This document shows, piece after piece, positions 30,221 through 40,338 of a stretch of DNA of 64,000 nt; position 1 is the first letter of the stretch; each line of letters begins with the position of its first letter. The stretch lies in the NCBI RefSeq assembly GCF_036409155.1, contig NZ_JAZGLW010000002.1, positions 558,001-622,000 on the forward strand. Reading direction: 5' to 3'. The notes beneath the pieces were generated by a model. It searched no databases. It was given only the letters and a program-made list of their open reading frames with translations, and was not told the DNA's origin. Source of the stretch: Mycobacterium sp. 050128 (GTDB taxonomy: Bacteria; Actinomycetota; Actinomycetes; Mycobacteriales; Mycobacteriaceae). The translations under genes and the position numbers were made by a program.

Positions 30221-32380
30221 TCACTTGAGACCGGCGGCGTCCATTCCGCGCAGTTCCTTTTTGAGGTCGGCGATCTCGTCGCGGAACCGCGCGGCCAGCT
30301 CGAATTGCAAGTCGCGGGCAGCGGCCATCATCTGCGCGGTGAGGTCTTTGATCAGGTCGGCCAATTCGGCGCGCGGCATGCTGCTGGTATCGCGGCCCTC
30401 GATGATGCCCGCGCTCACGGCGCGCCCGGGCTCCCCCTGCGCGCGCCGGCCGCGCGACGCGTTGCGGCCCGACCCGCCGATCTGGACGTTTTCGGAGTCG
30501 TCGGCCTCGCGATAGACCTGGTCGAGGATGTCGGCGATCTTCTTGCGCAGCGGCTGCGGGTCGATGCCGTGAGCCTCGTTGTAGGCGATCTGCTTGGCGC
30601 GCCGCCGTTCGGTCTCGTCGATGGCCTCCGTCATCGAGTCGGTCATCTTGTCGGCGTACATGTGGACTTCGCCGGAGACGTTGCGGGCGGCGCGACCGAT
30701 GGTCTGGATCAGGCTGCGCGCGGACCGTAGGAAGCCTTCCTTGTCGGCGTCGAGGATCGACACCAGCGACACCTCGGGCAGGTCCAGACCCTCGCGCAGC
30801 AGGTTGATGCCGATGAGCACGTCGTAGTCGCCGAGCCGCAGCTGGCGCAGCAGCTCCACCCGGCGCAGCGTATCCACCTCGGAGTGCAGGTAGCGCACCC
30901 GTATGCCCATCTCCAACAGGTAGTCGGTGAGGTCTTCGGCCATCTTCTTGGTCAGGGTCGTCACCAGCACCCGCTCGTCGGCCTCGGCCCGCTTGCGGAT
31001 CTCGCCGATCAGATCGTCGATCTGGCCCTTGGTCGGCTTGACCACGACCTTCGGGTCCACCAGGCCGGTCGGCCGAATCACCTGCTCGACGAACTCGCCG
31101 GCGGCCTGGCCGAGCTCATACGGGCCCGGGGTGGCCGACAGGTACACCGTCTGCCCGATCCGGTCTGCGAACTCCTCCCAGGTCAGCGGTCGGTTGTCGC
31201 ACGCCGACGGCAGCCGGAAGCCGTAGTCGACGAGATTGCGCTTGCGCGACATGTCACCCTCGTACATGCCGCCGATCTGCGGCACGGTCACGTGCGACTC
31301 GTCGATGACCAGCAGAAAGTCCTCCGGGAAGTAGTCCAGCAGTGTCGCCGGAGGGGAACCGGCCCCGCGGCCGTCGATGTGGCGCGAGTAGTTCTCGATG
31401 CCGGAACAGAACCCGACCTGCCGCATCATCTCGATGTCGTAGTTGGTCCGCATGCGCAGCCGCTGGGCCTCCAGCAGCTTGCCCTGGCCCTCGAATTCGG
31501 CGAGGCGCTCCTCGAGTTCCTGCTCGATGGTGGAGATCGCCTGCGCCATCCGCTCCGGGCCGGCCACATAGTGGGTGGCCGGAAAGATTCGCAGCGAGTC
31601 GACCTGGCGGACCACGTCGCCGGTCAACGGGTGCAGGTAGTACAGCGCCTCGATTTCGTCGCCGAAGAACTCGATGCGCACCGCGAGCTCTTCGTACGAC
31701 GGGATGATCTCCACGGTGTCGCCGCGCACCCGGAACGAGCCGCGGGTGAAGGACAGGTCGTTGCGGGTGTACTGGACGTCGACCAGCAACCGCAACAGCG
31801 CGTCGCGAGGCACCTCGGCGCCCACCCGCAGCTCGACCGAACGGTCGAGGTAGGACTGCGGCGTGCCCAGGCCGTAGATGCACGACACCGAGGCCACCAC
31901 GACCACGTCGCGACGCGACAGCAGGGACGACGTCGCGGAGTGCCGCAACCGCTCGACATCGTCGTTGATCGAGCTGTCCTTCTCGATGTAGGTGTCGGTC
32001 TGCGCGATGTAGGCCTCGGGCTGGTAGTAGTCGTAGTACGACACGAAGTACTCGACTGCGTTGTGCGGCAACATCTCTCGCAGCTCGTTGGCCAGCTGAG
32101 CGGCCAGCGTCTTGTTCGGCGCCATGACGAGGGTGGGCCGCTGCAGCCGCTCGATCAGCCAGGCGGTGGTGGCGGACTTGCCGGTGCCGGTCGCCCCGAG
32201 CAGCACCACGTCGCGCTCCCCCGCCAGAATCCGTCGTTCCAGCTCGTCGATGGCGGCCGGCTGGTCGCCGGCGGGATCATGCGGGCTGACCACTTCGAAC
32301 CGGCCGCCGGCGCGCACCATCTGGTCGACCGCGCGGTACTCCGAATGCGCGACGACGGGATGCTCAGTGGCGAAGGCCAT
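30221..32380 (-). CDS. uvrB: Excinuclease ABC subunit B
   Basis: DNA helicase-like subunit of nucleotide excision repair, 719 residues. Features in order: Walker [15 protein letters not shown] near residue 55, the damage-probing beta-hairpin ([11 protein letters not shown]) near 110, DESH box in the centre, helicase motifs V-VI ([26 protein letters not shown]) and the C-terminal UVR domain that contacts UvrC. ATG 32380 is used; the longer frame overlaps the kinase gene and has no homology. Minus-strand TACCCT 6 nt upstream of ATG implies a leaderless mRNA. Confidence 0.98.
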   Translation of the reverse strand: MAFATEHPVVAHSEYRAVDQMVRAGGRFEVVSPHDPAGDQPAAIDELERRILAGERDVVLLGATGTGKSATTAWLIERLQRPTLVMAPNKTLAAQLANELREMLPHNAVEYFVSYYDYYQPEAYIAQTDTYIEKDSSINDDVERLRHSATSSLLSRRDVVVVASVSCIYGLGTPQSYLDRSVELRVGAEVPRDALLRLLVDVQYTRNDLSFTRGSFRVRGDTVEIIPSYEELAVRIEFFGDEIEALYYLHPLTGDVVRQVDSLRIFPATHYVAGPERMAQAISTIEQELEERLAEFEGQGKLLEAQRLRMRTNYDIEMMRQVGFCSGIENYSRHIDGRGAGSPPATLLDYFPEDFLLVIDESHVTVPQIGGMYEGDMSRKRNLVDYGFRLPSACDNRPLTWEEFADRIGQTVYLSATPGPYELGQAAGEFVEQVIRPTGLVDPKVVVKPTKGQIDDLIGEIRKRAEADERVLVTTLTKKMAEDLTDYLLEMGIRVRYLHSEVDTLRRVELLRQLRLGDYDVLIGINLLREGLDLPEVSLVSILDADKEGFLRSARSLIQTIGRAARNVSGEVHMYADKMTDSMTEAIDETERRRAKQIAYNEAHGIDPQPLRKKIADILDQVYREADDSENVQIGGSGRNASRGRRAQGEPGRAVSAGIIEGRDTSSMPRAELADLIKDLTAQMMAAARDLQFELAARFRDEIADLKKELRGMDAAGLK

Positions 32381-32386
32381 GCCCCC

Positions 32387-32392
32387 AGGGTA
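32387..32392 (-). promoter_or_regulatory. -10 box of uvrB (leaderless start)
   Basis: Minus-strand TACCCT (TANNNT) followed by 6 nt GGGGGC and the ATG. GGGGGC might also act weakly as a ribosome-binding site if transcription starts further upstream. Confidence 0.5.
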
Positions 32393-32430
32393 GAGGCGTG
32401 CACCGACAAGTGTGGTCCGCGCGCCAACGG

Positions 32431-34479
32431 TCAGTGCCTGGTCCACATCCGGGTGACCGGATCGCACTGCAGCAGATAGCCGTCGTTCGAGGTCGACATC
32501 GCGAATACCGGGACGTCGGGCAGGTCGCATGAGCTGCCCGCGGCGTGCACCCCGGTCGCGATGGGCGCCTTGTCCCAGGTGTTGCCTTCGCACACGACCT
32601 GCTGGTTGCTGGTCGGGTCGTAGGCGAGTTTGTCGACGTCGGTGCACAACCCGCCGAGCACCGCCGGCGCCGGGTGCGCGGGTGTGGTGGAGGTGCTGAT
32701 CGCCTGATTGGGATCGGCCAGCACAACCCCTGGCGGTGCGTCACCGGCCCGGGTCGCCACGACCGGGATCCGCACGACGGCGCCCTGCGCGGCGCACTCG
32801 TTGCTCAGCACGGTTTCGGTCTTGGTGCCCCGCAACGTGCCGTCCGGTTGAGGGGCCAACGACCAGGCGACGGTCTCCTGCTGCGTAGCCCTTACCTGCC
32901 CATTGGGCAGGCGGCAGCCGACCCGCTCCTGCTGCGGCGCGCCCTGCCAATACCCGCCGAGGTAACGCAACGTGTCGGTCTCGCCACCGTCGGCGGTGCT
33001 GGCCACTTGGTGGTTGGTGTCATCGAGCTTGGTTCCGGTGGCCGCGCATCCGTTGGTGGTGCACGCGGAACGAAACGCCCACCAGTTTGTGGCGGAGCCG
33101 TCGTGGCGAATCGGGACACCGTTGGTGGTCCGCTTGGTTTGGTCGTAGGTCAGTTGGTAGGTGCCGTTGAGGACCGGTCCCCCGGGTCTCGGTGCGGCAC
33201 TGGGCGCGGGGTCGGACGGTCGCGAAGCCAGCGTGGGGTTGGGTTGCGGGCTTGCCGGCGCAAAGGAGTACAGCGTCGACCAAGTCGCCGCGATGGCGAT
33301 CAGCACCGCGCAGACCAGCGCGGCCGACCAGCGGGTCCGCGACGAAAACCTATGGTAGGCAGCCGAAACGAGGCCACCGGCGCCACGCCGGCGGTGCGCC
33401 AGGACGCTCGCGTCTCCGACCCCGCCGGTTTCCGCGACGGCGTCGACCCGTGCGCCGACGGCGGCGGCGAATGCGCGACACCGCTCGAAGCGCTGCGCAG
33501 GTTGCTTGCCAAGGGCTTTGAAGAACACGTCGTCCAGGTAGGCCAAGTCCGGGCGGTAATCGCTGAGCCGCGGCGGATCCTCGTGCAGATGCTGGCTGAT
33601 CACCGCGATCGGGTTGGCATGCTGAAACGGCGGAGCGCCGGTGAGCAGATGAAATGCCGTGGCCGCCAACGCGTATTGGTCGGCGCGGCCGTCGATGTTG
33701 GATCCGGTCAACTGCTCGGGCGCCGCGTACGCGACCGTTCCGACGGCGACGTTGGTCTCGGTGATCCCACTGATGTTGCCCAGATGCCGCGCTACACCGA
33801 AGTCCGCCAACAGGATTCGCTGGTCGTCGTCACCGGGATGGGTAAGCAGAATGTTGGCCGGCTTGACGTCGCGGTGCAGCAAGCCGCGATCGTGCGCGTA
33901 ATCCAGCGCACCCGCGACGGCGTCCAGAATGGCGCACACCTGCCCGATCGGCATCCCGTCGGAGTAGCGCTCTTTCACCAGCCGGGACGCGTCGGTGCCC
34001 TCGACGTAGTCCATCGAGATCCAGAGCTGACCGTCGAATTCGCCGCGATCGTGGACGCCGACGATGTGCGGGTGCCACAGCGTCGCGGCGAGATCCGCTT
34101 CGCGGTTGAACCTTTCGCGGAATTCGCTGTCCGCGGTGACGGCCTCGGCGAGGACTTTGATCACGTCGCGACGCGGCAACCGCGGGTGCAGGGCCAGATA
34201 GACCTCGGCCATCCCGCCGGCGCCCAGCGGCCGCAGGATGGTGTAGCCGGCGAAGGACGCACCGTTGGCCATCGCCGGGCGCGAGCCGCTGACCTGCTCG
34301 TCGGCCGGCTGGGGCGCTGGGTTCGGATTCGACGGGGGGACGCGGCGAAAGAGGTGGGCGACGGTCATCGAAGGGCGCGAATGAAATCCGGCGCGCAACG
34401 CCTCACCGGCCAGTCGCGGGTTAGTCAGCAGCCGTCGGCCGCTGCCGAGGCGCCGGGTCGGGCGCTTCAGCTCGTCCAT
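32431..34479 (-). CDS. Receptor Ser/Thr protein kinase, PknF-like, with Cys-rich extracellular domain
   Basis: Kinase of 682 residues, longer than M. tuberculosis PknF (476 aa). An unusual 70-residue basic N-terminal extension precedes the kinase domain (about 76-340): [10 protein letters not shown] loop, Lys108, LHRDVKPAN with Asp204, DFG at 226-228 and YAAPEQ. One transmembrane helix (384-406) leads to a Ser/Pro linker and an extracellular domain of ~250 residues with about nine Cys and a terminal repeat-like unit ([18 protein letters not shown]). The start at 34479 is supported by GAGGGGG 9 nt upstream; internal ATGs lack a site. It is divergent from the Rv1747-like exporter, the natural substrate of PknF. 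Confidence 0.9.
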   Translation of the reverse strand: MDELKRPTRRLGSGRRLLTNPRLAGEALRAGFHSRPSMTVAHLFRRVPPSNPNPAPQPADEQVSGSRPAMANGASFAGYTILRPLGAGGMAEVYLALHPRLPRRDVIKVLAEAVTADSEFRERFNREADLAATLWHPHIVGVHDRGEFDGQLWISMDYVEGTDASRLVKERYSDGMPIGQVCAILDAVAGALDYAHDRGLLHRDVKPANILLTHPGDDDQRILLADFGVARHLGNISGITETNVAVGTVAYAAPEQLTGSNIDGRADQYALAATAFHLLTGAPPFQHANPIAVISQHLHEDPPRLSDYRPDLAYLDDVFFKALGKQPAQRFERCRAFAAAVGARVDAVAETGGVGDASVLAHRRRGAGGLVSAAYHRFSSRTRWSAALVCAVLIAIAATWSTLYSFAPASPQPNPTLASRPSDPAPSAAPRPGGPVLNGTYQLTYDQTKRTTNGVPIRHDGSATNWWAFRSACTTNGCAATGTKLDDTNHQVASTADGGETDTLRYLGGYWQGAPQQERVGCRLPNGQVRATQQETVAWSLAPQPDGTLRGTKTETVLSNECAAQGAVVRIPVVATRAGDAPPGVVLADPNQAISTSTTPAHPAPAVLGGLCTDVDKLAYDPTSNQQVVCEGNTWDKAPIATGVHAAGSSCDLPDVPVFAMSTSNDGYLLQCDPVTRMWTRH

Positions 34480-34673
34480 GTGTGATTGCCCCCTCGTGTG
34501 TCGGCATTCGTGCGCGCGTCAGCACAACTCCCCGACTCGCATCCTGCCGGACGCGGATGGGCGAAAGTCCGCTGGACGCTATGAACCAGCTATGAAGCGT
34601 CCGAACGGAAACAAAGCTAAGTCACAGGTCACTCCAATGGGGGGCACTGACTCCGTGCACGGATACTTGAGTA
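34480..34673. promoter_or_regulatory. Divergent promoter region, PknF-like kinase / FHA-ABC exporter
   Basis: This 194-bp gap must serve both genes. A purine run (GGGGGG near 34637) is too far from the exporter GTG to be its ribosome site, and no clear -10/-35 is visible, so the exporter start is less certain than the kinase start. Confidence 0.4.
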
Positions 34674-37307
34674 GTGAATCGACCCGCCCCTCCTGTCCTG
34701 ACAATTCGGCACGACGGGTCTCAACGAACCTTCGCCGCCGGCCAAGAAGTGATCGTCGGACGCGATCAGCACGCCGATCTGCGCATCGCCGACCCGCGAA
34801 TATCCCGTGCGCACTTGATCCTGCGCTTCGATCAAGGCCGCTGGCTGGCGATCGACAACGGGTCGCTGAACGGGACGTACGTCAACGGCTATCGGATGCC
34901 GGTCGTCGACCTCCACGACGGCCAGAGCATTCACGTCGGAAATCCCCAGGGACCGCGGCTGACCTTCGCCATCGGACCGCAACAAGGCCAGTCCAGCCGA
35001 CCGCTCCAGGCCAGGCCGACGCCGGATTCGGGCCCGCCCACGATCGCCTGGTCCGCGATGCCCGACCCTCCGACCACCACATCGCAGCCGCTCCCCCCGC
35101 CGCCACGGCAGCCACTCCGGCGTTCGCAAGCTCAAATACCCGGCCCGCCAAGGCATCCCGGGACACATCCGCGTAAGGCTCCGCCACGGATGCCACCGCC
35201 GCCGCGCGCGATACCCCCCGAGGAACTCACCGTCGTCAACGCCGCGTCGCCGCCCCGGGTGGACGAGGCACCGCCCGCCCAGTCCACCGTGATCGACGCC
35301 AAGACCGCCGACGTGTCGAACCTCGCCACGCGTTTTGTGAAGTTGCTCTCACCGCGTTCGTCGTCGGCCGCGGGCACCGCCGGTGCGATGACGATCGGGC
35401 GCGCGCCCGAGAACGACATCGTCGTGTCGGACGTCCTGGCCTCGCGCCGGCACGCCACGTTGGTGCCGACGCCGCTGGGCCTGGAGATCCGGGACAACAG
35501 CATCAACGGGACGTTCGTCAACGGCACCCGGGTCGGCTCGGCAATCCTGAACGACGACGACGTGGTGACCATCGGCAATGTCGACCTCGTGGTGCGCGAC
35601 GGCACTCTGAGCAAGCTCAGTGCGGCCGCGACGCGTTCCGGCGGCCTCGAGGTGCGCGATGTCAAGTACGTCGTCGACAACGGCAAACAACTGCTGGACA
35701 ACATCTCGCTGACCGCCCGTCCCGGGACGTTGACCGCCGTCATCGGCGGATCGGGCGCCGGGAAGAGCACGCTGGCCCGGCTGATCGCCGGCTACACCAC
35801 GCCCAGTTCCGGCTCAGCGACGTTCGAGGGCCACAACATTCACGCCGAGTATGCGTCCTTGCGCAGCAGGATCGGCATGGTGCCACAGGACGACGTCGTG
35901 CACCGGCAGCTGACCGTGAACCAAGCGCTGGGCTATGCCGCCGAACTGCGACTGCCACCCGATACCAGCAAAGCCGACCGCGCCAAGGTCGTCACGCGGG
36001 TGCTGGAGGAACTCGACCTGACCAAACACGCCGAAACCCGAGTCGACAAGCTCTCCGGGGGCCAGCGCAAACGCGCCTCGGTGGCGCTGGAACTGTTGAC
36101 CGGTCCGTCGCTGCTGATCCTGGACGAGCCGACGTCGGGCCTGGATCCCGCGCTCGACCACCAGGTCATGATGATGCTGCGCCAGCTGGCCGACGCCGGC
36201 CGCGTGGTGATCGTGGTGACGCACATGCTGTCCTACCTCGAACTGTGCGACCAGCTGCTGTTGGTGGCGCCGGGCGGCAAGACGGCCTATTGCGGCCCGC
36301 CGGACCAGATCGGGACGGCGATGGGCACCACCAACTGGGCCAAGATCTTCACCAAGGTGGGCGCCGATCCCGAGGAGGCCAACCGGCGCTTCCTGGAACG
36401 CGACGCGGCCCAGCGCCGGAAACCGTTGGCGGCCAAGGACGATGAGCCGGGCGAGCTCGGCGAACCGGTCCATACCAGCGTGCGGCGCCAGATCTCGACG
36501 ATCGCCCGCCGACAGGTCCGCCTGGTCGTCGCCGACCGCGCCTACTTCGTCTTTCTGGCGCTGTTGCCGTTCATCCTGGGGTCGCTGTCACTGACGGTTC
36601 CGGGCTCGAACGGATTCCATCTGCCCGGGGCAAACGCGGGCACACCCGACGAAGCCGCCCAGATACTGGCCCTATTGATGCCCGCCGCGGCGTTCATGGG
36701 CACGGCGCTGACGATCCGCGACCTGGTCGGTGAACGCGCCATCTTCCAGCGCGAGCAAGCGGTCGGGCTGTCGACGACCGCTTACCTGCTGGCCAAGACC
36801 GCGGTCTTCTGCGGATTCGCGATCGTGCAATCGGCGATCATCACCGCGATCGTCGTGATCGGCAAGAGCGCCCCGACCCGAGGGGGCCTGCTGCTCGGGC
36901 ACGGCACGGTCGCGGCCACCGTCGAGCTGTTCGCGACCGTTGCGGCGACCTGCGTCGCGTCGGCGATTCTCGGCCTTGCGATTTCGTCGCTGGTCCGCTC
37001 CAGCGAGCAGATCATGCCGCTGTTCGTGGTGGCCGTGATGGCGCAGCTGGTGTTGTGCGGCGGCATGGTCCCGGTGACCGGCCGGCTCGGGCTCGATCAG
37101 CTGTCGTTCGTGATGCCGGCGCGCTGGGGCTACGCCGCGGCGGCCGCGACGGTCGACCTGCGGCACCTGGTACCGGATTCGCTGCTCGCCCAGGACCGGT
37201 TCTGGCAGCACACCTTGAATACCTGGCTGTTCGACATGGGCGTGCTGGCCGGCCTGTCGTTGTTCTATTTCGGCTTTGTCCGGTGGAAGATCCGGCTGCG
37301 CCGCTGA
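34674..37307 (+). CDS. ABC transporter with two FHA domains (Rv1747-like)
   Basis: Half-transporter of 877 residues. Domains: FHA1 (about 10-95, IVGRDQHADL and SRAHLIL), a Pro-rich linker with Thr residues (about 100-215), FHA2 (about 238-305, IGRAPENDIV and SRRHATL), an ABC ATPase (Walker A GGSGAGKST, signature LSGGQRKRAS, Walker B LLILDEPTSGLD, about 325-560) and an ABC-2 type membrane domain with six helices (about 620-870). M. tuberculosis Rv1747 exports lipooligosaccharide/phosphatidylinositol mannoside and is phosphorylated by PknF, whose product the FHA domains bind. In FHA2 the segment RDNSINGTF appears one residue shorter than in Rv1747. GTG 34674 start. Confidence 0.95.
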   Translation: MNRPAPPVLTIRHDGSQRTFAAGQEVIVGRDQHADLRIADPRISRAHLILRFDQGRWLAIDNGSLNGTYVNGYRMPVVDLHDGQSIHVGNPQGPRLTFAIGPQQGQSSRPLQARPTPDSGPPTIAWSAMPDPPTTTSQPLPPPPRQPLRRSQAQIPGPPRHPGTHPRKAPPRMPPPPRAIPPEELTVVNAASPPRVDEAPPAQSTVIDAKTADVSNLATRFVKLLSPRSSSAAGTAGAMTIGRAPENDIVVSDVLASRRHATLVPTPLGLEIRDNSINGTFVNGTRVGSAILNDDDVVTIGNVDLVVRDGTLSKLSAAATRSGGLEVRDVKYVVDNGKQLLDNISLTARPGTLTAVIGGSGAGKSTLARLIAGYTTPSSGSATFEGHNIHAEYASLRSRIGMVPQDDVVHRQLTVNQALGYAAELRLPPDTSKADRAKVVTRVLEELDLTKHAETRVDKLSGGQRKRASVALELLTGPSLLILDEPTSGLDPALDHQVMMMLRQLADAGRVVIVVTHMLSYLELCDQLLLVAPGGKTAYCGPPDQIGTAMGTTNWAKIFTKVGADPEEANRRFLERDAAQRRKPLAAKDDEPGELGEPVHTSVRRQISTIARRQVRLVVADRAYFVFLALLPFILGSLSLTVPGSNGFHLPGANAGTPDEAAQILALLMPAAAFMGTALTIRDLVGERAIFQREQAVGLSTTAYLLAKTAVFCGFAIVQSAIITAIVVIGKSAPTRGGLLLGHGTVAATVELFATVAATCVASAILGLAISSLVRSSEQIMPLFVVAVMAQLVLCGGMVPVTGRLGLDQLSFVMPARWGYAAAAATVDLRHLVPDSLLAQDRFWQHTLNTWLFDMGVLAGLSLFYFGFVRWKIRLRR

Positions 37308-37334
37308 CCGTCGTGATCCCGGTAAGGTGACGCC

Positions 37335-37868
37335 ATCCATCCTCCCAAGCACGAAACGTTCGACCTGCGCGCCCGCACCAACACCGATCCCAAAGGCGTT
37401 GTGCGGGCGGTCGACGAGTATGCGGTGCATCCGTGGGGGCTTTATGTCGCTCGGCCGACTCCGGGCCGCGCCCAGTTCCACTACCTGGAATCGTGGCTGC
37501 TGCCGTCGCTGGGATTGCGCGCCACGGTGTTCCACTTCAACCCGGGCCATGAGCGCGACCACGACTTCTACCTCGACGTGGGCGAATACATCGCCGGCCC
37601 CGACGTGTGGAGCTCTGAGGACCACTACCTCGATATCGAGGTACGCACCGGCTCGGGAGCCGGGCTGGCCGACGTCGACGAGCTATTCGATGCGGTACGG
37701 CAGGGGCTGCTGACACCCGAGGCTGCCGAGCAGGCGGTGCGTCGTGCCGTGCACGCCGTCGAGGGGCTGGCCCGGAACGGCTATGACCTGCATCGCTGGC
37801 TGCGCGGCGACGGCATCGAACTCACCTGGCGCCGGCGGCAGCAGTTTTCGGAGCGGGCCCCCGGGTAA
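37335..37868 (+). CDS. DUF402 family protein, apparently with ATC start
   Basis: Small beta-barrel protein of 177 residues; characterised DUF402 proteins (FomD, nucleoside di/triphosphatases) are metal-dependent phosphohydrolases, so a nucleotide hydrolase role is plausible. The family core is visible: WLLPSLGLRATVFHF, HERDHDFYLDVG and SEDHYLDIEV. The first standard start is GTG 37401, but the 22 upstream codons (HPPKHETFDLRARTNTDPKG...) look coding and match the usual family N-terminus. They are reached only from ATC 37335, which has AAGGTGA 6 nt upstream. A stop codon lies just before. Follows the exporter gene by 27 bp. Confidence 0.75.
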   Translation: MHPPKHETFDLRARTNTDPKGVVRAVDEYAVHPWGLYVARPTPGRAQFHYLESWLLPSLGLRATVFHFNPGHERDHDFYLDVGEYIAGPDVWSSEDHYLDIEVRTGSGAGLADVDELFDAVRQGLLTPEAAEQAVRRAVHAVEGLARNGYDLHRWLRGDGIELTWRRRQQFSERAPG

Positions 37869-37877
37869 CTCTGCGGT

Positions 37878-38453
37878 ATGCCCTTGAGTGAGTACCGGCG
37901 TAAACGGCGCTTCCGCCGCAGCCCCGAACCGCGCGGGCGGCTGGGACGTCGCCGCCGGGCCGGCGCGACCGAGCCGTCCTTCGTAATCCAGCACCACGCC
38001 GCCCGCAGCGACCACTACGACTTTCGGCTGGAAATCGACGGCGTGCTGGTGTCGTGGGCGATACCGAGAGGGCCGTCGACGAATCCCAAGGACCGGCGGA
38101 TGGCGCGCCGCACCGAGGATCATCCGCTGGACTACGCCGATTTCGAAGGCGTGATCCCCGAGGGTGAGTACGGCGCCGGTCCGGTCATCGTCTGGGACCG
38201 CGGCACCTACGCCAATGCGACGGAGCGCGAGATGGCCGACGGTCTGCGCCGCGGCCACCTGTCATTCCGTTTGCAGGGCGAGAAGCTGCAGGGCGGATGG
38301 GCGCTCACCAGAATTCGCGACGGCAAGGACGAGACCTGGCTGCTGCTCAAACGCAAGGACGAGAACGCCGACGCTCGGCGCAAACCCGTCAAGAGCCAGC
38401 CCGAATCGGTGCTGTCCGGCCGCACGCTGGACGACCTGGATGAATCGTCATGA
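37878..38453 (+). CDS. LigD-type 3'-phosphoesterase (PE module, stand-alone)
   Basis: Stand-alone version of the phosphoesterase domain of DNA ligase D, 191 residues. It trims 3'-phosphate and 3'-ribonucleotide ends during non-homologous end joining. The signature FVIQHHAARSDHYDFRLEID, the SWAIPRGPS segment, the EGVIPEGEYGAG motif and the terminal GGWALTRI...WLLLKRKDE strands are all present. The basic N-terminal tail (RRKRRFRRSPEPRGRLGRRRR) may bind DNA. Its stop overlaps the ligase start (ATGA at 38450-38453), so the two are translationally coupled. In M. tuberculosis this domain is the middle part of LigD. Confidence 0.9.
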   Translation: MPLSEYRRKRRFRRSPEPRGRLGRRRRAGATEPSFVIQHHAARSDHYDFRLEIDGVLVSWAIPRGPSTNPKDRRMARRTEDHPLDYADFEGVIPEGEYGAGPVIVWDRGTYANATEREMADGLRRGHLSFRLQGEKLQGGWALTRIRDGKDETWLLLKRKDENADARRKPVKSQPESVLSGRTLDDLDESS

Positions 38454-39448
38454 CCGATCTCGCCGGCCTGCCCGCCTCGGTCCGCGAAGCATTGCGCGAC
38501 GAGACGGTGCCGGACTGGCGAGCTCCTACGTTGGCCACCCTGACCGACAAGAGATTCTGCGACCCGAACTGGATCTTCGAGCGCAAGTTCGACGGCATGC
38601 GCTGCCTGGCGTTTCGTGACGGCGATCGGATCCGGCTGCTGTCACGAAATCGCCAGCCGCTCAACGCAACCTACCCGGAGCTCGTCGACGCACTCGCCGC
38701 CCAGCACACCACCCGGTTCGTGGTGGACGGTGAGGTCGTCGCATTCCAGGGCCGCCGTACCAGCTTCGCCAGGCTGCAGGGACGGCTGGGCATCACCGAC
38801 CCGGAGGTGGCCCGAGCGTCGCGAATCCGGGTTTACTACTACCTTTTCGACCTGCTGCACCTCGACGGCAAGTGCACCACCGAGCTGTCGCTGAAGTGGC
38901 GTAAACGCTTGTTGCGCGACGCGATCAGCTTCGACGATCCGTTGCGCAACACCGCCCACCGCGTCGGCGATGGCCTCGCCGCCTACCAGGCCGCGTGCCG
39001 GCGCGGCGACGAAGGAGTGATCGCCAAGCTCGCCGACTCCAGCTACGAGAGCGGCCGTTCGAGGAATTGGCTGAAATTCAAGTGCGTTCGGGACCAGGAA
39101 TTCGTTGTCGGCGGCTACACCATTCCGAATGGTAGCCGAATCGGGTTGGGCGCGTTGCTGATCGGCTACCACGATGGCGGCGACCTCGTCTACGCCGGCA
39201 AGGTCGGCACCGGATTCGACGAGGCCACGCTGCGCAGCCTGCACGAGCGCCTGACCCCGATCGAGCAGGACACACCGCCGTTCACCCGAGGGTTGGTGCG
39301 CCAAAGCGGCGCGCGGTGGGTGCGTCCGGAGTTGGTGGCCCAGATCGGGTTTACTGAGTGGACGCGCGACGGCAAGCTGCGCCATCCGCGCTACCAGGGA
39401 CTGCGGACCGACAAGGACCCCGGCGATGTAGTACGGGAGACACGCTGA
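38450..39448 (+). CDS. ATP-dependent DNA ligase (LigD ligase module / LigC-like)
   Basis: ATP-dependent ligase of 332 residues: nucleotidyltransferase domain (about 20-215) and OB-fold (about 220-325). Motif I is ERKFDGMR with the AMP-accepting Lys near residue 46; motif III FVVDGEVVAF, motif IV DEGVIAKL and motif V WLKFKC are present. It seals nicked DNA in end joining. It is the second of three overlapping genes; the stop overlaps the polymerase ATG (39446-39450). No Ku gene lies in this window, so the Ku partner must be elsewhere. Confidence 0.93.
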   Translation: MTDLAGLPASVREALRDETVPDWRAPTLATLTDKRFCDPNWIFERKFDGMRCLAFRDGDRIRLLSRNRQPLNATYPELVDALAAQHTTRFVVDGEVVAFQGRRTSFARLQGRLGITDPEVARASRIRVYYYLFDLLHLDGKCTTELSLKWRKRLLRDAISFDDPLRNTAHRVGDGLAAYQAACRRGDEGVIAKLADSSYESGRSRNWLKFKCVRDQEFVVGGYTIPNGSRIGLGALLIGYHDGGDLVYAGKVGTGFDEATLRSLHERLTPIEQDTPPFTRGLVRQSGARWVRPELVAQIGFTEWTRDGKLRHPRYQGLRTDKDPGDVVRETR

Positions 39449-40338
39449 TGCCACGCATTGAAGTCGAGATCACCCATCCGGATCGTGTCTTGTTTCCGCA
39501 GAGCGGGACCACCAAGCGGGAACTGGCCGACTATTACGGCGAAGTGGCCGACACCATGCTCCCGCACCTCAAGGGCCGCCCCTTGACCGTGCAGAGGTTC
39601 CCCCGCGGGATCGGTGAAAAGGGCTTTGTACAACAGGATTTCGCTGACACGCTGCCAGACTGGATGAGCGGCGTCGAAGTCACCAAGGAAGGCGGCACGC
39701 TGGTGCACCCGCTGGTCGAACGCCCGGAAGCCCTGCGCTGGCTCGCGAACCAGAGCTGCATCACCCTGCATGTCTGGCAGTCGCGCAAAGATCGGCTACA
39801 CAATCCGGACCGATTGGTCTTCGACCTCGACCCCTCGGACACCGACTTCGCGGTGGTACGCGCGACAGCCCACGCGATGGCCGATGTGCTGGACGAGCTG
39901 GGGCTGGCACGCTATGTGCAGACCACCGGATCGCGCGGGCTGCACGTCGTGGTGCCGCTGCGCCCCGAAGCCGACTTCGATACCGCTCGGCAATTCGCCC
40001 GAGACGTCGCCGAAGTCGTCGTGGCCGACGACGACGCGCACCGCACCGTGGAAGCCCGAAAGGACAAGCGCGGCGGCCGGGTGTACCTAGACATCATGCG
40101 AAATGCTTACGCGCAGACTGCTGTTGCACCGTATTCGGTCCGGGCTCGCGCCGCCGCCCCCGTGGCAACTCCGCTGGAGTGGGACGAACTGGACACTCGC
40201 GGCCTGCGGGCGGACCGGTTCACCATCCGCGACATTCCCAAACGGCTGGCCGGCCAAGGCGATCCCTGGGCAGCGATGTACCGGCACGCCCGCTCACTGA
40301 CCGGCCCGCAAGAGCGGTTGGCGAAGCTCCGTGCCTGA
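39448..40338 (+). CDS. LigD-type primase-polymerase (PolDom, stand-alone)
   Basis: Archaeo-eukaryotic primase-like polymerase of 296 residues, equivalent to the POL domain of LigD or to mycobacterial PolD. It fills gaps and adds nucleotides, preferring ribonucleotides, at DNA ends. The metal-binding motif FDLDPSD (near 129-135), the SRGLHVVVPL motif (near 161-170) and the VYLDIMRNAYAQTAVAPYSVR block are intact. ATG 39448 overlaps the ligase stop as ATGA. The open frame further upstream lies inside the ligase and is not used. It overlaps the next gene by 8 bp, completing a tightly coupled repair cassette. Confidence 0.93.
   Translation: MPRIEVEITHPDRVLFPQSGTTKRELADYYGEVADTMLPHLKGRPLTVQRFPRGIGEKGFVQQDFADTLPDWMSGVEVTKEGGTLVHPLVERPEALRWLANQSCITLHVWQSRKDRLHNPDRLVFDLDPSDTDFAVVRATAHAMADVLDELGLARYVQTTGSRGLHVVVPLRPEADFDTARQFARDVAEVVVADDDAHRTVEARKDKRGGRVYLDIMRNAYAQTAVAPYSVRARAAAPVATPLEWDELDTRGLRADRFTIRDIPKRLAGQGDPWAAMYRHARSLTGPQERLAKLRA

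Noticed and set aside
32381..32647. N-terminal extension of uvrB
   Set aside because: It overlaps the kinase gene, is Arg-rich and unconserved, and a good -10 box lies right before ATG 32380.
37276..37713. Alternative frame starting GTGACGCC over the DUF402 region
   Set aside because: Its product is Ser/Arg/Thr-rich and lacks the DUF402 core, which lies in the other frame.
37878..40338. Split LigD as the result of frameshifts in one ancestral gene
   Set aside because: The order PE-LIG-POL differs from the fused POL-PE-LIG protein and each module has its own complete domain with an ATGA overlap, so they are separate genes.
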